64,000 nucleotides of DNA from Streptomyces corynorhini. Its GTDB lineage: Bacteria > Actinomycetota > Actinomycetes > Streptomycetales > Streptomycetaceae. Of the stretch, positions 35,795 to 44,650 are shown one piece after another. Positions within the stretch are counted from its first letter, which is position 1. Each line of letters opens with the position of its first letter. Where the stretch lies: positions 1 through 64,000 of the forward strand of contig NZ_QQNA01000021.1 of NCBI RefSeq assembly GCF_003346515.1, read 5' to 3'. Both the position numbers and the translations under genes were made by a program. Below the pieces are notes generated by a model. It was not told the DNA's origin, made no database searches, and saw nothing but the letters and a program-made list of their open reading frames with translations.

Positions 35795-36808
35795 ATGTCT
35801 CCGGTCTTCGCCCACGGCCGACTCCGGCTCTATCTGCTCAAGCTCCTGGACGAGGCCCCCCGGCACGGCTATGAGGTGATCAGGCTGCTGGAGGAGCGCT
35901 TCGAGGGGCTGTACGCCCCGTCCGCGGGCACCGTCTATCCCCGGCTGGCCAAGCTGGAGGCCGAGGGCCTGGTCACCCATGCCACCGAGGGCGGACGCAA
36001 GGTCTACTCCATCACCGACGCGGGCCGCGCCGAGCTGGCAGGGCGGACGGGTGAGCTGGCCGATCTGGAGCTGGAGATCCGCGAATCCGTCTCGGAGCTG
36101 GCCGCCGAGATAAGGGACGACGTGCGGGGCGCGGCGGGTGCGCTGCGTACCGAGATGCGCGCGGCGGCCTCCGAGAGCCGCGACGGCGGCGGGCACACGG
36201 AGTGGGACAAGACGTTTGGGGACAGCGACTCGTGGCGCACGGCGAAGGAGGAGCTGAAGCGCGCGAAGCACGAGTGGAAGGAGCAGACCCGCCGGGCGAA
36301 GGACGAGTCCCGCCGGGCCCGCGAGGAGGCCCAGCGGGCCCGCCGCCAGGCGAAGGAGGCCCAGGAGACGGCCCGTCAGGAGATGCAGCGCATCGCCAAG
36401 CAGGTCCAGGACCAGGTCCAGGACCACTTCGCCCGGGGCGACTGGCCCACCGGGGTCAGGGAGGGACTGTCCGAGCTGGCCGGGCAGTTGGGCGGTCTGG
36501 CGGGACAGTCCTGGCCCCGTCCCGCGAAGGAGGACCCGGCCACGGAGCCCCAGGGCCAAGGGTCCGGGCCGGACTTCACGAAGCTGCCGGTGGACATCTA
36601 CGCGGACCTGCCGACGACGGGCGACCCGGCCCGTGACCTGGACCGCGTACTGGACCGCTTCCGCGACGAGATCCGTGACGCCGCGCGGGACAACGGCGTC
36701 ACGGACAGCCAGCTCGGCGAGGCCCGCCGCCATCTTTCGGTGGCGGCGGCCCGTCTCGGCTCACTTCTGCGGGAGACCCCGACGGACGGAGACATACCGC
36801 AGAAGTGA
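35795..36808 (+). CDS. PadR-family transcriptional regulator with long coiled-coil C-terminus
   Basis: This is a 337-residue regulator. Residues 1-90 form the PadR winged helix (LYLLKLLDEAPRHGYEVI, PSAGTVYPRLAKLEAEGL, YSITDAGR). The C-terminal part is far longer than a usual PadR dimerisation helix. It includes a highly charged Arg/Lys/Glu coiled coil (about 140-215) with repeated RRAKDESRRARE-type heptads, and a C-terminal helical segment ending in SLLRETP. It is co-transcribed with the DUF4097 gene (1-bp gap) and probably represses the shared promoter at the GATATATC palindrome. Confidence 0.88.
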   Translation: MSPVFAHGRLRLYLLKLLDEAPRHGYEVIRLLEERFEGLYAPSAGTVYPRLAKLEAEGLVTHATEGGRKVYSITDAGRAELAGRTGELADLELEIRESVSELAAEIRDDVRGAAGALRTEMRAAASESRDGGGHTEWDKTFGDSDSWRTAKEELKRAKHEWKEQTRRAKDESRRAREEAQRARRQAKEAQETARQEMQRIAKQVQDQVQDHFARGDWPTGVREGLSELAGQLGGLAGQSWPRPAKEDPATEPQGQGSGPDFTKLPVDIYADLPTTGDPARDLDRVLDRFRDEIRDAARDNGVTDSQLGEARRHLSVAAARLGSLLRETPTDGDIPQK

Positions 36809-36888
36809 CAGCGGTCGCGGTGCCGTCCGCGGCCCTCCAGCCGCTTCGGCATCCGCCCCGCCGGGGCCCGGTGACCCGCGTCCACAGG

Positions 36889-36982
36889 CCCGGGGCCCGG
36901 CGGCCCGGGGCCCGGCGGCCCGGGATCCGGCGGCCCGGGGTCTGGTCGGGCGGGATCCGGCGGCCCGGGATCCGGCGGCCCG
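36889..36982. repeat. 15-bp GC-rich minisatellite
   Basis: Copies of CCCGGGGCCCGGCGG and the variant CCCGGGATCCGGCGG fill the gap between the convergent padR and ClpN-type genes. Confidence 0.85.
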
Positions 36983-37013
36983 CTTCGCGGACCAGCGGCC
37001 CGCCTCCGTGCCG

Positions 37014-37598
37014 TCAGCCCGCCTCGGCCAGCCCCGGGTTCGCGCCGCCGCCCGCGCCGCCGTACATGGCGCGTTCCACCGCCGTGTACGTGGCGCCGTG
37101 GTCCGCCAGCGCCTCCGCGACCACGCCGCGGTGGGCCGCCAGCGCCAGCAGGAGGTGCTCGTCGCCGATGTGCCGGTCGCCGCGACCGCGGGCGATCCGC
37201 AGCGCGCTCGTCAGGACGGCCTTCGCACCGGGAACGAAGGGCCGGTGCCCCGTCCAGTGCCTGCCGCGCCGCCCGGCGGAGCGCATGGCGCCCTCGCCGT
37301 GCGCCTCCTCGAGCTTCGAGACGACCTCCCCCAGGTCGATCCCGATGCCCGCGAGCGCCGCCGCGTCCGCCTTCGACAGGCCGCCGCGCCGTCGGCTCTC
37401 CGCGAGCGCGGCCTCCAGGGCCTCGCGCCGGTCGCCGACCCCGAGGGCGGCGAGCGCGAACGAGGCACGGGTGCCCCGCCGGTCGAGGAGGGCCAGCAGC
37501 AGGTGCTCCTCGGTGATCTCGTCCGCCCCCAGGCGCTCGGAGTGGACGACCGCTCCGGTGACGACGCCGCGCGCGACCTCGGTGAACCGTTCGAACAT
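37014..37598 (-). CDS. Stand-alone Clp N-terminal (double-ClpN) domain protein
   Basis: This 194-residue protein consists of the two Clp repeat motifs found at the N-terminus of ClpA/ClpC (MFERFTEVARGVV, ITEEHLLLALLDR, then DRHIGDEHLLLALAAH). It lacks any ATPase module. It could act as an adaptor or decoy for ClpC-type unfoldases, or bind aggregated substrates. The ATG at 37598 follows GGGAGG and shares one base with the stop of the HTH gene upstream (TGATG), so the two are coupled. Confidence 0.88.
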   Translation of the reverse strand: MFERFTEVARGVVTGAVVHSERLGADEITEEHLLLALLDRRGTRASFALAALGVGDRREALEAALAESRRRGGLSKADAAALAGIGIDLGEVVSKLEEAHGEGAMRSAGRRGRHWTGHRPFVPGAKAVLTSALRIARGRGDRHIGDEHLLLALAAHRGVVAEALADHGATYTAVERAMYGGAGGGANPGLAEAG

Positions 37599-37822
37599 CA
37601 CTGCCTCCCATGCTTCTTGTGCGCTGCCTGCCTGCTGACGCCCAGTTCGTCGGCGATCTCCTGCCACGACCAGCCCTGGTGACGGGCGCTGCGCACCTGT
37701 ACGGCTTCGAGCCGCTCCAGCAGTCGGCGCAGCGCGGCGACCGCCCTGAGCCCGACCCGGGGGTCGCGGTCGCCCGCCCGCTCGGCGAGGTCCGTTGCTT
37801 CGGTCATCCTGTCAACGTACAT
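37598..37822 (-). CDS. Small HTH regulator of the ClpN gene pair
   Basis: This 74-residue DNA-binding protein has a C-terminal helix-turn-helix (WSWQEIADELGVSRQAAHKKH) of the Hin/sigma-70-region-4-like kind that ends the protein. The start ATG at 37822 (MYVDRMTEATD) follows GGAGG at 6 bases. A later ATG at 37807 and an earlier frame to 37855 are less likely. The start codon itself lies inside an inverted repeat, and a second copy lies just upstream, so negative autoregulation of this gene and the ClpN protein is likely. Confidence 0.85.
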   Translation of the reverse strand: MYVDRMTEATDLAERAGDRDPRVGLRAVAALRRLLERLEAVQVRSARHQGWSWQEIADELGVSRQAAHKKHGRQ

Positions 37823-37853
37823 TGACAGCCTCCAACCGTCAACCAAAATTGAC
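37810..37853. promoter_or_regulatory. Twin GTCAA-N6-TTGAC operators
   Basis: TGTCAA-N6-TTGACA (37810-37827) and GTCAA-N6-TTGAC (37838-37853) are inverted repeats with the same spacer. The first overlaps the HTH start codon. The centres are 27 bases apart. The TTGAC half-sites could also serve as -35 elements. Confidence 0.75.
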
Positions 37854-37942
37854 AAGCGAGGCGAGAGGAAGAAAGCGGTGGGAGAAAGGGCTGCAGAAAA
37901 GGCTGAAGGAAGGGCTGGAGGAAGGAAGCGGGCAGGGAAGGC

Positions 37943-38896
37943 TCAGGGCTTCAGTACGACCTTCCCGAAGAGGCCGCCCGCCGCCATCCGTTCGAAGCCC
38001 TCCCGTGCCCGGTCCAGGGGCAGCACCTCGTCGATCACCGGCCGTACGCCCTTCACGGCGCAGAACGCGAGCAGGGCCTCCAGCTCGCCGAGCGACCCCA
38101 TGGTCGACCCGACGACGCGCAGCTCCAGGAAGAAGATCCGCGTCAGCTCCGCGTGCGCGGGACGGTCGCCGCTGGTGGCGCCCGAGATGACCAGGGTGCC
38201 GCCGCGCCGCAGGCACTTGATGGAGTGCGACCAGGTGGCCGCGCCGACCGTCTCGATGACGGCGTCCACCCGGTGCGGCAACCGCGCGCCCGGCTCGTAC
38301 GCCTCCAGCGCGCCCAGTTCGACCGCGCGCGCCCGCTTCGCCGCGTCCCGGCTGGTGGCGTACACGCGCAGTCCCGCCGCGCTGCCGAGGACGATCGCGG
38401 CCGTGGCGACGCCGCCGCCCGCGCCCTGGACGAGGACCGAGTCCCCGGGCCGTACACCCGCGTTGGTGAAGAGCATCCGGTACGCGGTGAGCCAGGCGGT
38501 GGGCAGGCAGGCGGCCTCCTCGAAGCTCAGCTCTGCGGGCTTGCGCAGCAGGTTCGCCCGCGGCACGGCGACCCGCTGCGCGAAAGTGCCCTGGTAGCGC
38601 TCGGTGAGGATCGAGCGGGGCTCGGTGCCGTGGTCGCCGCCGCCGATGACGGAGTGGACGACGACCTCGTTGCCGTCCTCGTCCACTCCGGCGGCGTCGC
38701 AGCCGAGGATCATCGGCAGCTTCTCCTCGGCCAGGCCCACCCCGCGCAGCGACCACAGGTCGTGGTGGTTGAGGGACGCGGCCCTGACGGTGACGGTGGT
38801 CCAGCCGGGAGGCGCCTCGGGGTCCGGGCGCTCGCCCAGCTCAAGGCCCTTGAGGGGATCGGCGAAGTCGGTATGTGCGGCGTAGGCGGCGAACAT
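37943..38896 (-). CDS. Zinc-independent MDR-family NAD(P)H oxidoreductase
   Basis: This 317-residue medium-chain dehydrogenase/reductase has the N-terminal GroES-like domain (VRAASLNHHDLW, PMILGCDAAGVDEDG) and the Rossmann fold with VLVQGAGGGVATAAI. It lacks the full cysteine cluster and the catalytic zinc ligands of alcohol dehydrogenases, so it is closer to quinone or enoyl reductases. The substrate is unknown. The ATG at 38896 opens after a weak ribosome site. It lies downstream of malic enzyme on the same strand but separated by a minisatellite. Confidence 0.87.
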   Translation of the reverse strand: MFAAYAAHTDFADPLKGLELGERPDPEAPPGWTTVTVRAASLNHHDLWSLRGVGLAEEKLPMILGCDAAGVDEDGNEVVVHSVIGGGDHGTEPRSILTERYQGTFAQRVAVPRANLLRKPAELSFEEAACLPTAWLTAYRMLFTNAGVRPGDSVLVQGAGGGVATAAIVLGSAAGLRVYATSRDAAKRARAVELGALEAYEPGARLPHRVDAVIETVGAATWSHSIKCLRRGGTLVISGATSGDRPAHAELTRIFFLELRVVGSTMGSLGELEALLAFCAVKGVRPVIDEVLPLDRAREGFERMAAGGLFGKVVLKP

Positions 38897-39012
38897 GGAC
38901 CCGACGATAGGGCGGCAGCGGCTCCTCCGGAACCGGCGGCGCGTGTGACACACCTCAACGGCCGCGGGCCGCGTCCCACCCCGGCGAAAGGGGTACGACA
39001 CGGCCCGCGCCG

Positions 39013-39130
39013 AACGGAAGACCCACCGCGCGGAGGCCCCACCCGAGCAGATGACCCACCGCGCAGAGGACCCGCCGAACGGAGAGCCCACCGCGCAGAG
39101 GACCCGCCGAGCGGAGAGCCCACCGAACGG
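39013..39130. repeat. Imperfect 18/38-bp tandem repeats
   Basis: Copies of CCCACCGCGCAGAGGACCCGCCGAACGGAGAG and variants, three to four units, fill the gap between malic enzyme and the oxidoreductase gene. Confidence 0.8.
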
Positions 39131-39142
39131 AAGTCCCGAAGG

Positions 39143-40420
39143 TCAGCGCCGGGCGACCCCCTCGGCGCGCGCCGCCGCGGCGACCGCCGCCGTGACCGCG
39201 GGGGCGACCCGTTCGTCGAACGGCGAGGGGATGACGTAGTCCGCCGCCAGCTCGTCGCCGACGACGTCGGCCAGCGCGTTCGCCGCCGCGATCTTCATGG
39301 ACTCGGTGATCCGGGAGGCCCGCACCTGGAGCGCGCCCGCGAAGATGCCCGGGAAGGCGAGCACGTTGTTGATCTGGTTCGGGTAGTCGGAGCGCCCGGT
39401 GGCCACCACCGCCGCGTACCGGTGCGCGATGTCGGGGTGCACCTCGGGGGTGGGGTTGGCCATGGCGAAGACGAACGCGCCGGGCGCCATCGAGGCGATC
39501 GCCGGCTCCGGGACCGTACCGCCGGAGACCCCGATGAAGACGTCCGCGCCGCTCAGCGCCGCCTCCAGCGAACCGGAGAGCCCGGCGCGGTTGGTCAGCG
39601 CCGCCAGCTCCCGCTTGACGTCCGTCAGGTCGTCGCGGTCGGCGCTGACGATGCCCTTGCGGTCCGCGACGGCCACATCGCCGACCCCGGCCGCCAGCAG
39701 GAACTTGGCGATGGCCACCCCGGCCGCGCCCGCGCCCGAGATCACCGCGCGCAGCCCGCCGAGGGGCCGGCCGGTGAGCTTCGCCGCGTTGCGCAGGGCG
39801 GCGAGGGTGACGACGGCCGTGCCGTGCTGGTCGTCGTGGAAGACGGGGATGTCGAGGCGCTCCTGGAGCCTGCGCTCGATCTCGAAGCAGCGCGGCGCCG
39901 CGATGTCCTCCAGGTTGACGCCCCCGAAGGAGGGCGCGAGCCGGACGACGGTCTCGATGATCTCGTCCGTGTCCGTGGTGGCGAGCGCGAGCGGCACGGC
40001 GTCGACGCCGCCGAACTGCTTGAAGAGGATCGCCTTGCCCTCCATCACGGGAAGCGACGCCTCGGGGCCGATGTCACCGAGTCCGAGCACCGCCGTACCG
40101 TCCGTCACGACGGCCACGACCTGCGACTTCCAGGTGTAGTCGTGCACCAGCTCGGGCCGCTCGGCGATCGCGCTGCACACCTTGGCGACGCCGGGGGTGT
40201 ACGCGAGGGACAGGTCGTCCTTGTCCCGGACCGGAACCGTCGCCCGGATGGCCATCTTGCCGCCCCGGTGCAGCGCGAAGGCCGGATCGAAGGGCTCGTC
40301 GGTGCCGTGGCCGGTGTCGGCCGTGGCGTGCGTCGCGCTGTCCCCAGCACTCTCCCTAGTACTGTCCCCAGCACTGTCCGCAGCACTGTCGCTGCGAGGA
40401 TTGACGATCTCCGCTGCCAT
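39143..40420 (-). CDS. NAD(P)-dependent malic enzyme
   Basis: This enzyme oxidatively decarboxylates malate to pyruvate, supplying NADPH and linking the TCA cycle to lipid and polyketide precursors. The 425-residue bacterial short form has SLAYTPGVAKVC, LGDIGPEA, the metal site FHDDQHGT, the Rossmann loop ISGAGAAGVAIA and NPTPEVHPD. An unusual 40-residue Ser/Asp leader with DSAGDS-type repeats precedes the core; it is encoded by 12-bp tandem units (about 40330-40390). The ATG at 40420 lacks a strong ribosome site. A set of four 11-bp repeats lies about 220 bp upstream. Confidence 0.93.
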   Translation of the reverse strand: MAAEIVNPRSDSAADSAGDSTRESAGDSATHATADTGHGTDEPFDPAFALHRGGKMAIRATVPVRDKDDLSLAYTPGVAKVCSAIAERPELVHDYTWKSQVVAVVTDGTAVLGLGDIGPEASLPVMEGKAILFKQFGGVDAVPLALATTDTDEIIETVVRLAPSFGGVNLEDIAAPRCFEIERRLQERLDIPVFHDDQHGTAVVTLAALRNAAKLTGRPLGGLRAVISGAGAAGVAIAKFLLAAGVGDVAVADRKGIVSADRDDLTDVKRELAALTNRAGLSGSLEAALSGADVFIGVSGGTVPEPAIASMAPGAFVFAMANPTPEVHPDIAHRYAAVVATGRSDYPNQINNVLAFPGIFAGALQVRASRITESMKIAAANALADVVGDELAADYVIPSPFDERVAPAVTAAVAAAARAEGVARR

Positions 40421-40642
40421 GTAGATGACCCCTTAAGTCTTCATCAGTTGAGGGTGTCCACTCCTGGGTGAGGAGGGGTGGGCGGGCATCGCGTACGCGC
40501 CCCGCGTAGCGGTTGGCCCGCCCGGCAGGGATGTATACGTACGCGCGGGCGCGCCGCACACGCGCCCGGAGCCCCGGATGAGGGGTGTAATCGTCCTTCA
40601 TACCGGACGGACCGCATCGTTCACGAGTCCATTCCCTCCGGT

Positions 40643-40686
40643 GATCCGCTGATGATCCACGAGTGATCCGCGGGTGATCACGATGG
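40643..40686. promoter_or_regulatory. Four 11-bp direct repeats (TGATCCGC-N3)
   Basis: TGATCCGC, TGATCCAC, TGATCCGC and TGATCACG start at 40643, 40654, 40665 and 40676, exactly one helical turn apart. This spacing is the usual pattern of tandem OmpR/PhoB-family response-regulator sites. Confidence 0.65.
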
Positions 40687-40767
40687 TGAACCCCACGGTG
40701 AGATGGCTCATGCCGGAACAATTCGGACGCATCCGGTAAGCGGCATGATGCACACCCAAGGAAGGAA

Positions 40768-40887
40768 ATGAACCGGAGATTTTCCGGCCGGAAGAAGGTA
40801 TTCCCACAGATGGTCCGGATTGATGTACCGCCACGCAGGGGTCGGGGGGTGTCCCGTTACCCGATTTTGACATGCCCGATCGCCTGA
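40768..40887 (+). CDS. Possible 39-residue basic peptide
   Basis: The ATG at 40768 follows AAGGAAGG and opens 39 codons beginning MNRRFSGRKKVFPQM. Third-position GC is lower than in neighbouring genes and I recognise no family. It may be a leader peptide of the transporter operon or a chance frame. Confidence 0.2.
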   Translation: MNRRFSGRKKVFPQMVRIDVPPRRGRGVSRYPILTCPIA

Positions 40888-40994
40888 ATGGGCCAGTCCA
40901 AATGGCAGGATGCCGTCATCACACTCGGTCGCGACACTCGAAGACGCGTGCTCGGCCACTTGGCAGCTCCCTCATCCGCCGGAGGACCCTGATC

Positions 40995-41948
40995 ATGACC
41001 GCACGCACCATCCGCCGTACGACCGCCGTGAAGTCCCGGATCGCCACGGCAGGCGCGATCGTGGTCGCCGGCAGCCTGTTGCTGACCGCCTGCGGTGACC
41101 AGACTCAGAGCGGCGAGAAGTCCGTGGAGTCCTCGAAGGCCCCCCTCTTCGACCAGCTGCCCAAGGCCATCCAGGACAAGGGTGTCGTCAAGGTCGGCTC
41201 GGACATCTCCTACGCCCCCGTCGAGTTCAAGGACAAGTCCGGCAAGACGGTGGGCATCGACCCGGATCTCGCGGACGCGCTCGGCAAGCAGCTGGGCGTC
41301 ACCTTCGAGTTCGAGAACGGCACCTTCGACTCGCTCCTCACGGGCCTGCGCTCCAAGCGGTACGACATGGCCATGTCCGCCATGACGGACACCAAGGACC
41401 GCCAGAACGGCGTGGACAGCGACACGGGCAAGAAGGTCGGCGAGGGCGTCGACTTCGTCGACTACTTCACGGCCGGGGTCTCGCTGTACACCAAGCAGGG
41501 CGCGAAGACCGGCATCACGACCTGGTCGGACGTCTGCGGCAAGAAGATCGTCGTCCAGCGCGCCACCGTCTCGGAGGACCTGGCCAAGGCGGAGAGCAAG
41601 AAGTGTACGAGCGCCGGGAAGGGCAAGATCTCCATCGAGTCGTTCGACAACGACCAGCAGGCGCAGACGCGGCTGCGCAGTGGTGGCGCCGTGGTCGGCT
41701 CCAGTGACGCCCCGGTCGCCGCCTACGCGGCCAAGACCTCGGGCGGCGGCAAGGACTTCGAGGTCGTCGGGGAGCAGGTCGAGGCCGCTCCGTACGGCAT
41801 CGCCGTGGCGAAGGGCAGCCCGCTGGCGAAGGCCCTCAAGGACGCCATGGACGCGATCATCAAGAGCGGCGAGTACGCCAAGATCCTCGACAAGTGGGGC
41901 GCCGGTGAGGGCGCCGTGACGGAAGCCAAGATCAACGGCGGCTCCTGA
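40995..41948 (+). CDS. Amino-acid ABC transporter substrate-binding lipoprotein
   Basis: This 317-residue periplasmic-binding-type protein is exported as a lipoprotein. It has basic residues, a hydrophobic core, and the lipobox LLTAC with Cys near residue 34. The mature part has the polar amino-acid (glutamate/glutamine/arginine) SBP_bac_3 fold: [50 protein letters not shown]. The ligand cannot be fixed from sequence by eye; glutamate is a reasonable guess. The ATG at 40995 follows GGAGG. It is the first gene of a three-gene importer operon. Confidence 0.93.
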   Translation: MTARTIRRTTAVKSRIATAGAIVVAGSLLLTACGDQTQSGEKSVESSKAPLFDQLPKAIQDKGVVKVGSDISYAPVEFKDKSGKTVGIDPDLADALGKQLGVTFEFENGTFDSLLTGLRSKRYDMAMSAMTDTKDRQNGVDSDTGKKVGEGVDFVDYFTAGVSLYTKQGAKTGITTWSDVCGKKIVVQRATVSEDLAKAESKKCTSAGKGKISIESFDNDQQAQTRLRSGGAVVGSSDAPVAAYAAKTSGGGKDFEVVGEQVEAAPYGIAVAKGSPLAKALKDAMDAIIKSGEYAKILDKWGAGEGAVTEAKINGGS

Positions 41949-41975
41949 CCTGCCGGGCGAGGAAAGGCAGCTTCC

Positions 41976-42914
41976 GTGAGCGTCGAGATCGACAAGCCGA
42001 GCGGACCGCAGAACGCGCCGTCCGCCGTCGCGCAACCCATCGCGGCCATCCCCGTACGGCACTACGGGCGGTACGTCTCCGCGGTGATCGCCATCGCGCT
42101 GCTGTGCGCGATCGTATACGCGTTCGCCCAGGGCAAGATCAACTGGGGCGCCATCCCCGACTACTTCTTCGACGACCGCATCCTGGAGGGCGTGGGCCAG
42201 ACCATGCTGCTCACGGTCGTCTCGATGCTGATCGGCGTCGTCGGCGGCATCGTGCTGGCGGTGATGCGGCTGTCGAAGAACCCGGTGATGTCGTCGATCG
42301 CCTGGTCGTACATCTGGTTCTTCCGCGGCACCCCGGTCCTCGTGCAGCTGATGGTCTGGTTCAACCTGGGGCTGGTCTTCGAGTACATCAATCTCGGGCC
42401 GGTCTACAAGGACTACTGGTCCAGCTTCATGACGCCCTTCCTGACGGCCCTGCTGGGTCTCGGGCTGAACGAGGCCGCCTACATGGCCGAGATCTGCCGG
42501 GCGGGCCTGCTGTCGGTCGACGAGGGCCAGACGGAGGCGTCGCACGCGCTGGGCATGAGCCACGCCAAGACGCTGCGCCGGATCGTGATCCCGCAGGCGA
42601 TGCGGGTGGTCGTGCCGCCGACCGGCAACGAAGTCATCAACATGCTCAAGACGACCTCGCTGGTCTCGGCCGTCCAGTACTACGAACTGCTGCGGTACGC
42701 GCAGGACATCGGGCAGTCCTCCGGCGCCCCGGTGGAGATGCTCTTCCTGGCGGCGGCCTGGTACCTGGTCATGACCTCGGTCCTGTCCGTGGGCCAGTAC
42801 TACCTGGAGCGGTACTACGCGCGCGGTTCCAGCCGGAACCTGCCGCCCTCCCCGCTCCAGCGCGTCCGCGTGAATCTGCTGTCCCTCGGCCGGCCCAAGG
42901 GAGGCATGGCATGA
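41976..42914 (+). CDS. Amino-acid ABC transporter permease
   Basis: This 312-residue HisMQ-type permease has five or six membrane helices and the EAA loop [27 protein letters not shown] that contacts the ATPase. The [17 protein letters not shown] segment is typical of polar amino-acid permeases. Only one permease gene is present, so the channel is probably a homodimer. The GTG at 41976 follows GAGGAAAGG. The stop overlaps the ATPase start by 4 bases. Confidence 0.93.
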   Translation: MSVEIDKPSGPQNAPSAVAQPIAAIPVRHYGRYVSAVIAIALLCAIVYAFAQGKINWGAIPDYFFDDRILEGVGQTMLLTVVSMLIGVVGGIVLAVMRLSKNPVMSSIAWSYIWFFRGTPVLVQLMVWFNLGLVFEYINLGPVYKDYWSSFMTPFLTALLGLGLNEAAYMAEICRAGLLSVDEGQTEASHALGMSHAKTLRRIVIPQAMRVVVPPTGNEVINMLKTTSLVSAVQYYELLRYAQDIGQSSGAPVEMLFLAAAWYLVMTSVLSVGQYYLERYYARGSSRNLPPSPLQRVRVNLLSLGRPKGGMA

Positions 42915-43672
42915 CCGCGATGGTGAAGGCCGAGGGCGTCCACAAGTCCTTCGGCGCCGCCCACATTCTCAAGGGCATCGATCTGGAGGTCGCGCCGCGC
43001 GAGGTGTTCTGTCTGATCGGCCCGTCCGGCTCCGGCAAGTCGACCTTCCTGCGCTGCATCAACCACCTGGAGAAGATCAACGCGGGCCGGCTGTCGGTCG
43101 ACGGGGAGCTGGTCGGCTACCGGCAGCGCGGCGACAAGCTGTACGAGCTGAAGGACGCCGAGGTCGCCAGGAAGCGCCGGGACATCGGCATGGTCTTCCA
43201 GCGCTTCAACCTCTTCCCGCACATGACGGCGCTGGAGAACGTCATGGAGGCGCCGGTCCAGGTGCGCGGCGAGGCCAAGGCCGTCGCCCGCGCCCGCGCC
43301 GAACGGCTGCTGGACCGGGTGGGCCTGGCCGACAAGGCGGGCAACTACCCCTCGCAGCTCTCCGGCGGCCAGCAGCAGCGCGTGGCGATCGCCCGCGCGC
43401 TGGCGATGGAGCCGAAGCTGATGCTCTTCGACGAGCCGACGTCGGCGCTCGACCCGGAGCTGGTGGGCGATGTGCTGGACGTGATGCGCGGGCTGGCCGA
43501 GGACGGCATGACGATGATCGTCGTCACGCACGAGATGGGCTTCGCGCGGGAGGTCGGCGACGCGCTGGTCTTCATGGACGACGGCGTGGTGGTCGAGTCG
43601 GGCCACCCCCGGGACGTGCTGACCGATCCGCAGCACGAGCGGACGAAGTCGTTCCTGTCCAAGGTGCTGTGA
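42911..43672 (+). CDS. Amino-acid ABC transporter ATP-binding protein
   Basis: This 253-residue ATPase energises the importer. Walker A is [10 protein letters not shown]-loop [11 protein letters not shown], signature LSGGQQQR, Walker [15 protein letters not shown] and H-loop VTHEM. Length and motif spacing are those of GlnQ/HisP-type subunits. A small insertion ([18 protein letters not shown]) sits before the Q-loop. A hairpin terminator follows 53 bases after the stop. Confidence 0.96.
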   Translation: MTAMVKAEGVHKSFGAAHILKGIDLEVAPREVFCLIGPSGSGKSTFLRCINHLEKINAGRLSVDGELVGYRQRGDKLYELKDAEVARKRRDIGMVFQRFNLFPHMTALENVMEAPVQVRGEAKAVARARAERLLDRVGLADKAGNYPSQLSGGQQQRVAIARALAMEPKLMLFDEPTSALDPELVGDVLDVMRGLAEDGMTMIVVTHEMGFAREVGDALVFMDDGVVVESGHPRDVLTDPQHERTKSFLSKVL

Positions 43673-43724
43673 TCGCGGGGCCCGCCAGGGGCCTCGCGAC
43701 CGGGCGCGCGGGCGGAGCGACGAG

Positions 43725-43752
43725 GGGCGGTACGGCTGCGGCCGTACCGCCC
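43725..43752. terminator. Hairpin terminator
   Basis: A perfect 12-bp stem (GGGCGGTACGGC with GCCGTACCGCCC) over a TGCG loop lies between the convergent transporter operon and methyltransferase gene. Confidence 0.88.
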
Positions 43753-43761
43753 GCGCCGCGC

Positions 43762-44559
43762 CTACTTCAGAGCGAGGACGAGCGCGTCGGAGGGCGAGGA
43801 CCAGACGCTCCGCGCCTCCGCGAAGCCCGCCGCGCGCAGCGTCCGCACATGCCAGTCCAGCGGCGGCGTATCGCCCTCGGCGTGCTCACCGTAGATCCTG
43901 AACCGCTCGGCGGCCGGCCCGGCGAGTACCGGGTCCTGGGCCACCAGCTGCCACCACTCGGCCCAGTCGACGGCGCCCGCCGCCTTGGCGCGGTCCATGG
44001 CGGCGTGCCGGTGGGCCCGCTCGGCGGCGTTGATCCGGGGCGTGGACGCGTCGGGCATATGGTCGGCGTTCATGAACACGCCCCCGTCGGCGACCAGCGC
44101 GCCGAGCCGGCCGTACAGCGCGGCGAGCGGTTCCTCGTGCAGCCAGTGCAGTGCGGTGGCGGTGAGGACGGCGTCGTACGAGCGGTGCGGCAGCAGCTCC
44201 GGCCACCCCGGGTCCTTGAGGTCGGCCGTGACGAGGGTGACGCGCTCGTCGCCGTCGAAGCAGCCGTGGGCGATGGCCAGGAGCGCGGGGTCGAGGTCGA
44301 CGCCCGTGCTGGTGGCGCGGGGAAGGCGGCGCAGCAGGCGGTCGGTGATGCTGCCCGTGCCGCAGGCGAGGTCGAGCACCCGGGGCGCGGGGCCGACGAG
44401 GGCCTCCACCATGTCGAGCATGACCCGGAAGCGGTCCTCGCGGTCCGGCAGGTACCACTCCTGCTGCCGGTCCCAGCTCTCCTGCCAGGCGCGCCAGTCG
44501 GGGGCGGCCCCGCCGCCGATATCCGTTCCGGTCCCCGTACCGGTCTCCGTCTTCGCCAT
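43762..44559 (-). CDS. SAM-dependent methyltransferase
   Basis: This is a 265-residue class I methyltransferase. The glycine motif is VLDLACGTGSIT, followed by VDLDPALL, VTADLKD and AVLTATALHWL (post-II/III). It resembles trans-aconitate or small-molecule methyltransferases; no specific acceptor is visible. A Gly/Thr repeat leader (TGTGTGTD) precedes the core. The ATG at 44559 follows GGAGG at 10 bases. It diverges from the CGNR gene. Confidence 0.88.
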   Translation of the reverse strand: MAKTETGTGTGTDIGGGAAPDWRAWQESWDRQQEWYLPDREDRFRVMLDMVEALVGPAPRVLDLACGTGSITDRLLRRLPRATSTGVDLDPALLAIAHGCFDGDERVTLVTADLKDPGWPELLPHRSYDAVLTATALHWLHEEPLAALYGRLGALVADGGVFMNADHMPDASTPRINAAERAHRHAAMDRAKAAGAVDWAEWWQLVAQDPVLAGPAAERFRIYGEHAEGDTPPLDWHVRTLRAAGFAEARSVWSSPSDALVLALK

Positions 44560-44650
44560 GGAAACCCACCTCCGTAATACCCTAAGAGCAGAACGAGTCA
44601 TTACCGTTCGCGACGAACCCGACCCTAGACCGCTTCCGTAAGGACTACAA

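Larger units (their letters stand above)
40421..40994. promoter_or_regulatory. 574-bp divergent intergenic region between malic enzyme and ABC transporter
   Basis: It must carry promoters for both directions. It holds four 11-bp direct repeats (40643-40686), a possible 39-codon ORF (40768-40887) and a TTGACA near 40867. It is more AT-rich than its surroundings. No tRNA or recognised riboswitch is visible. Confidence 0.5.
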
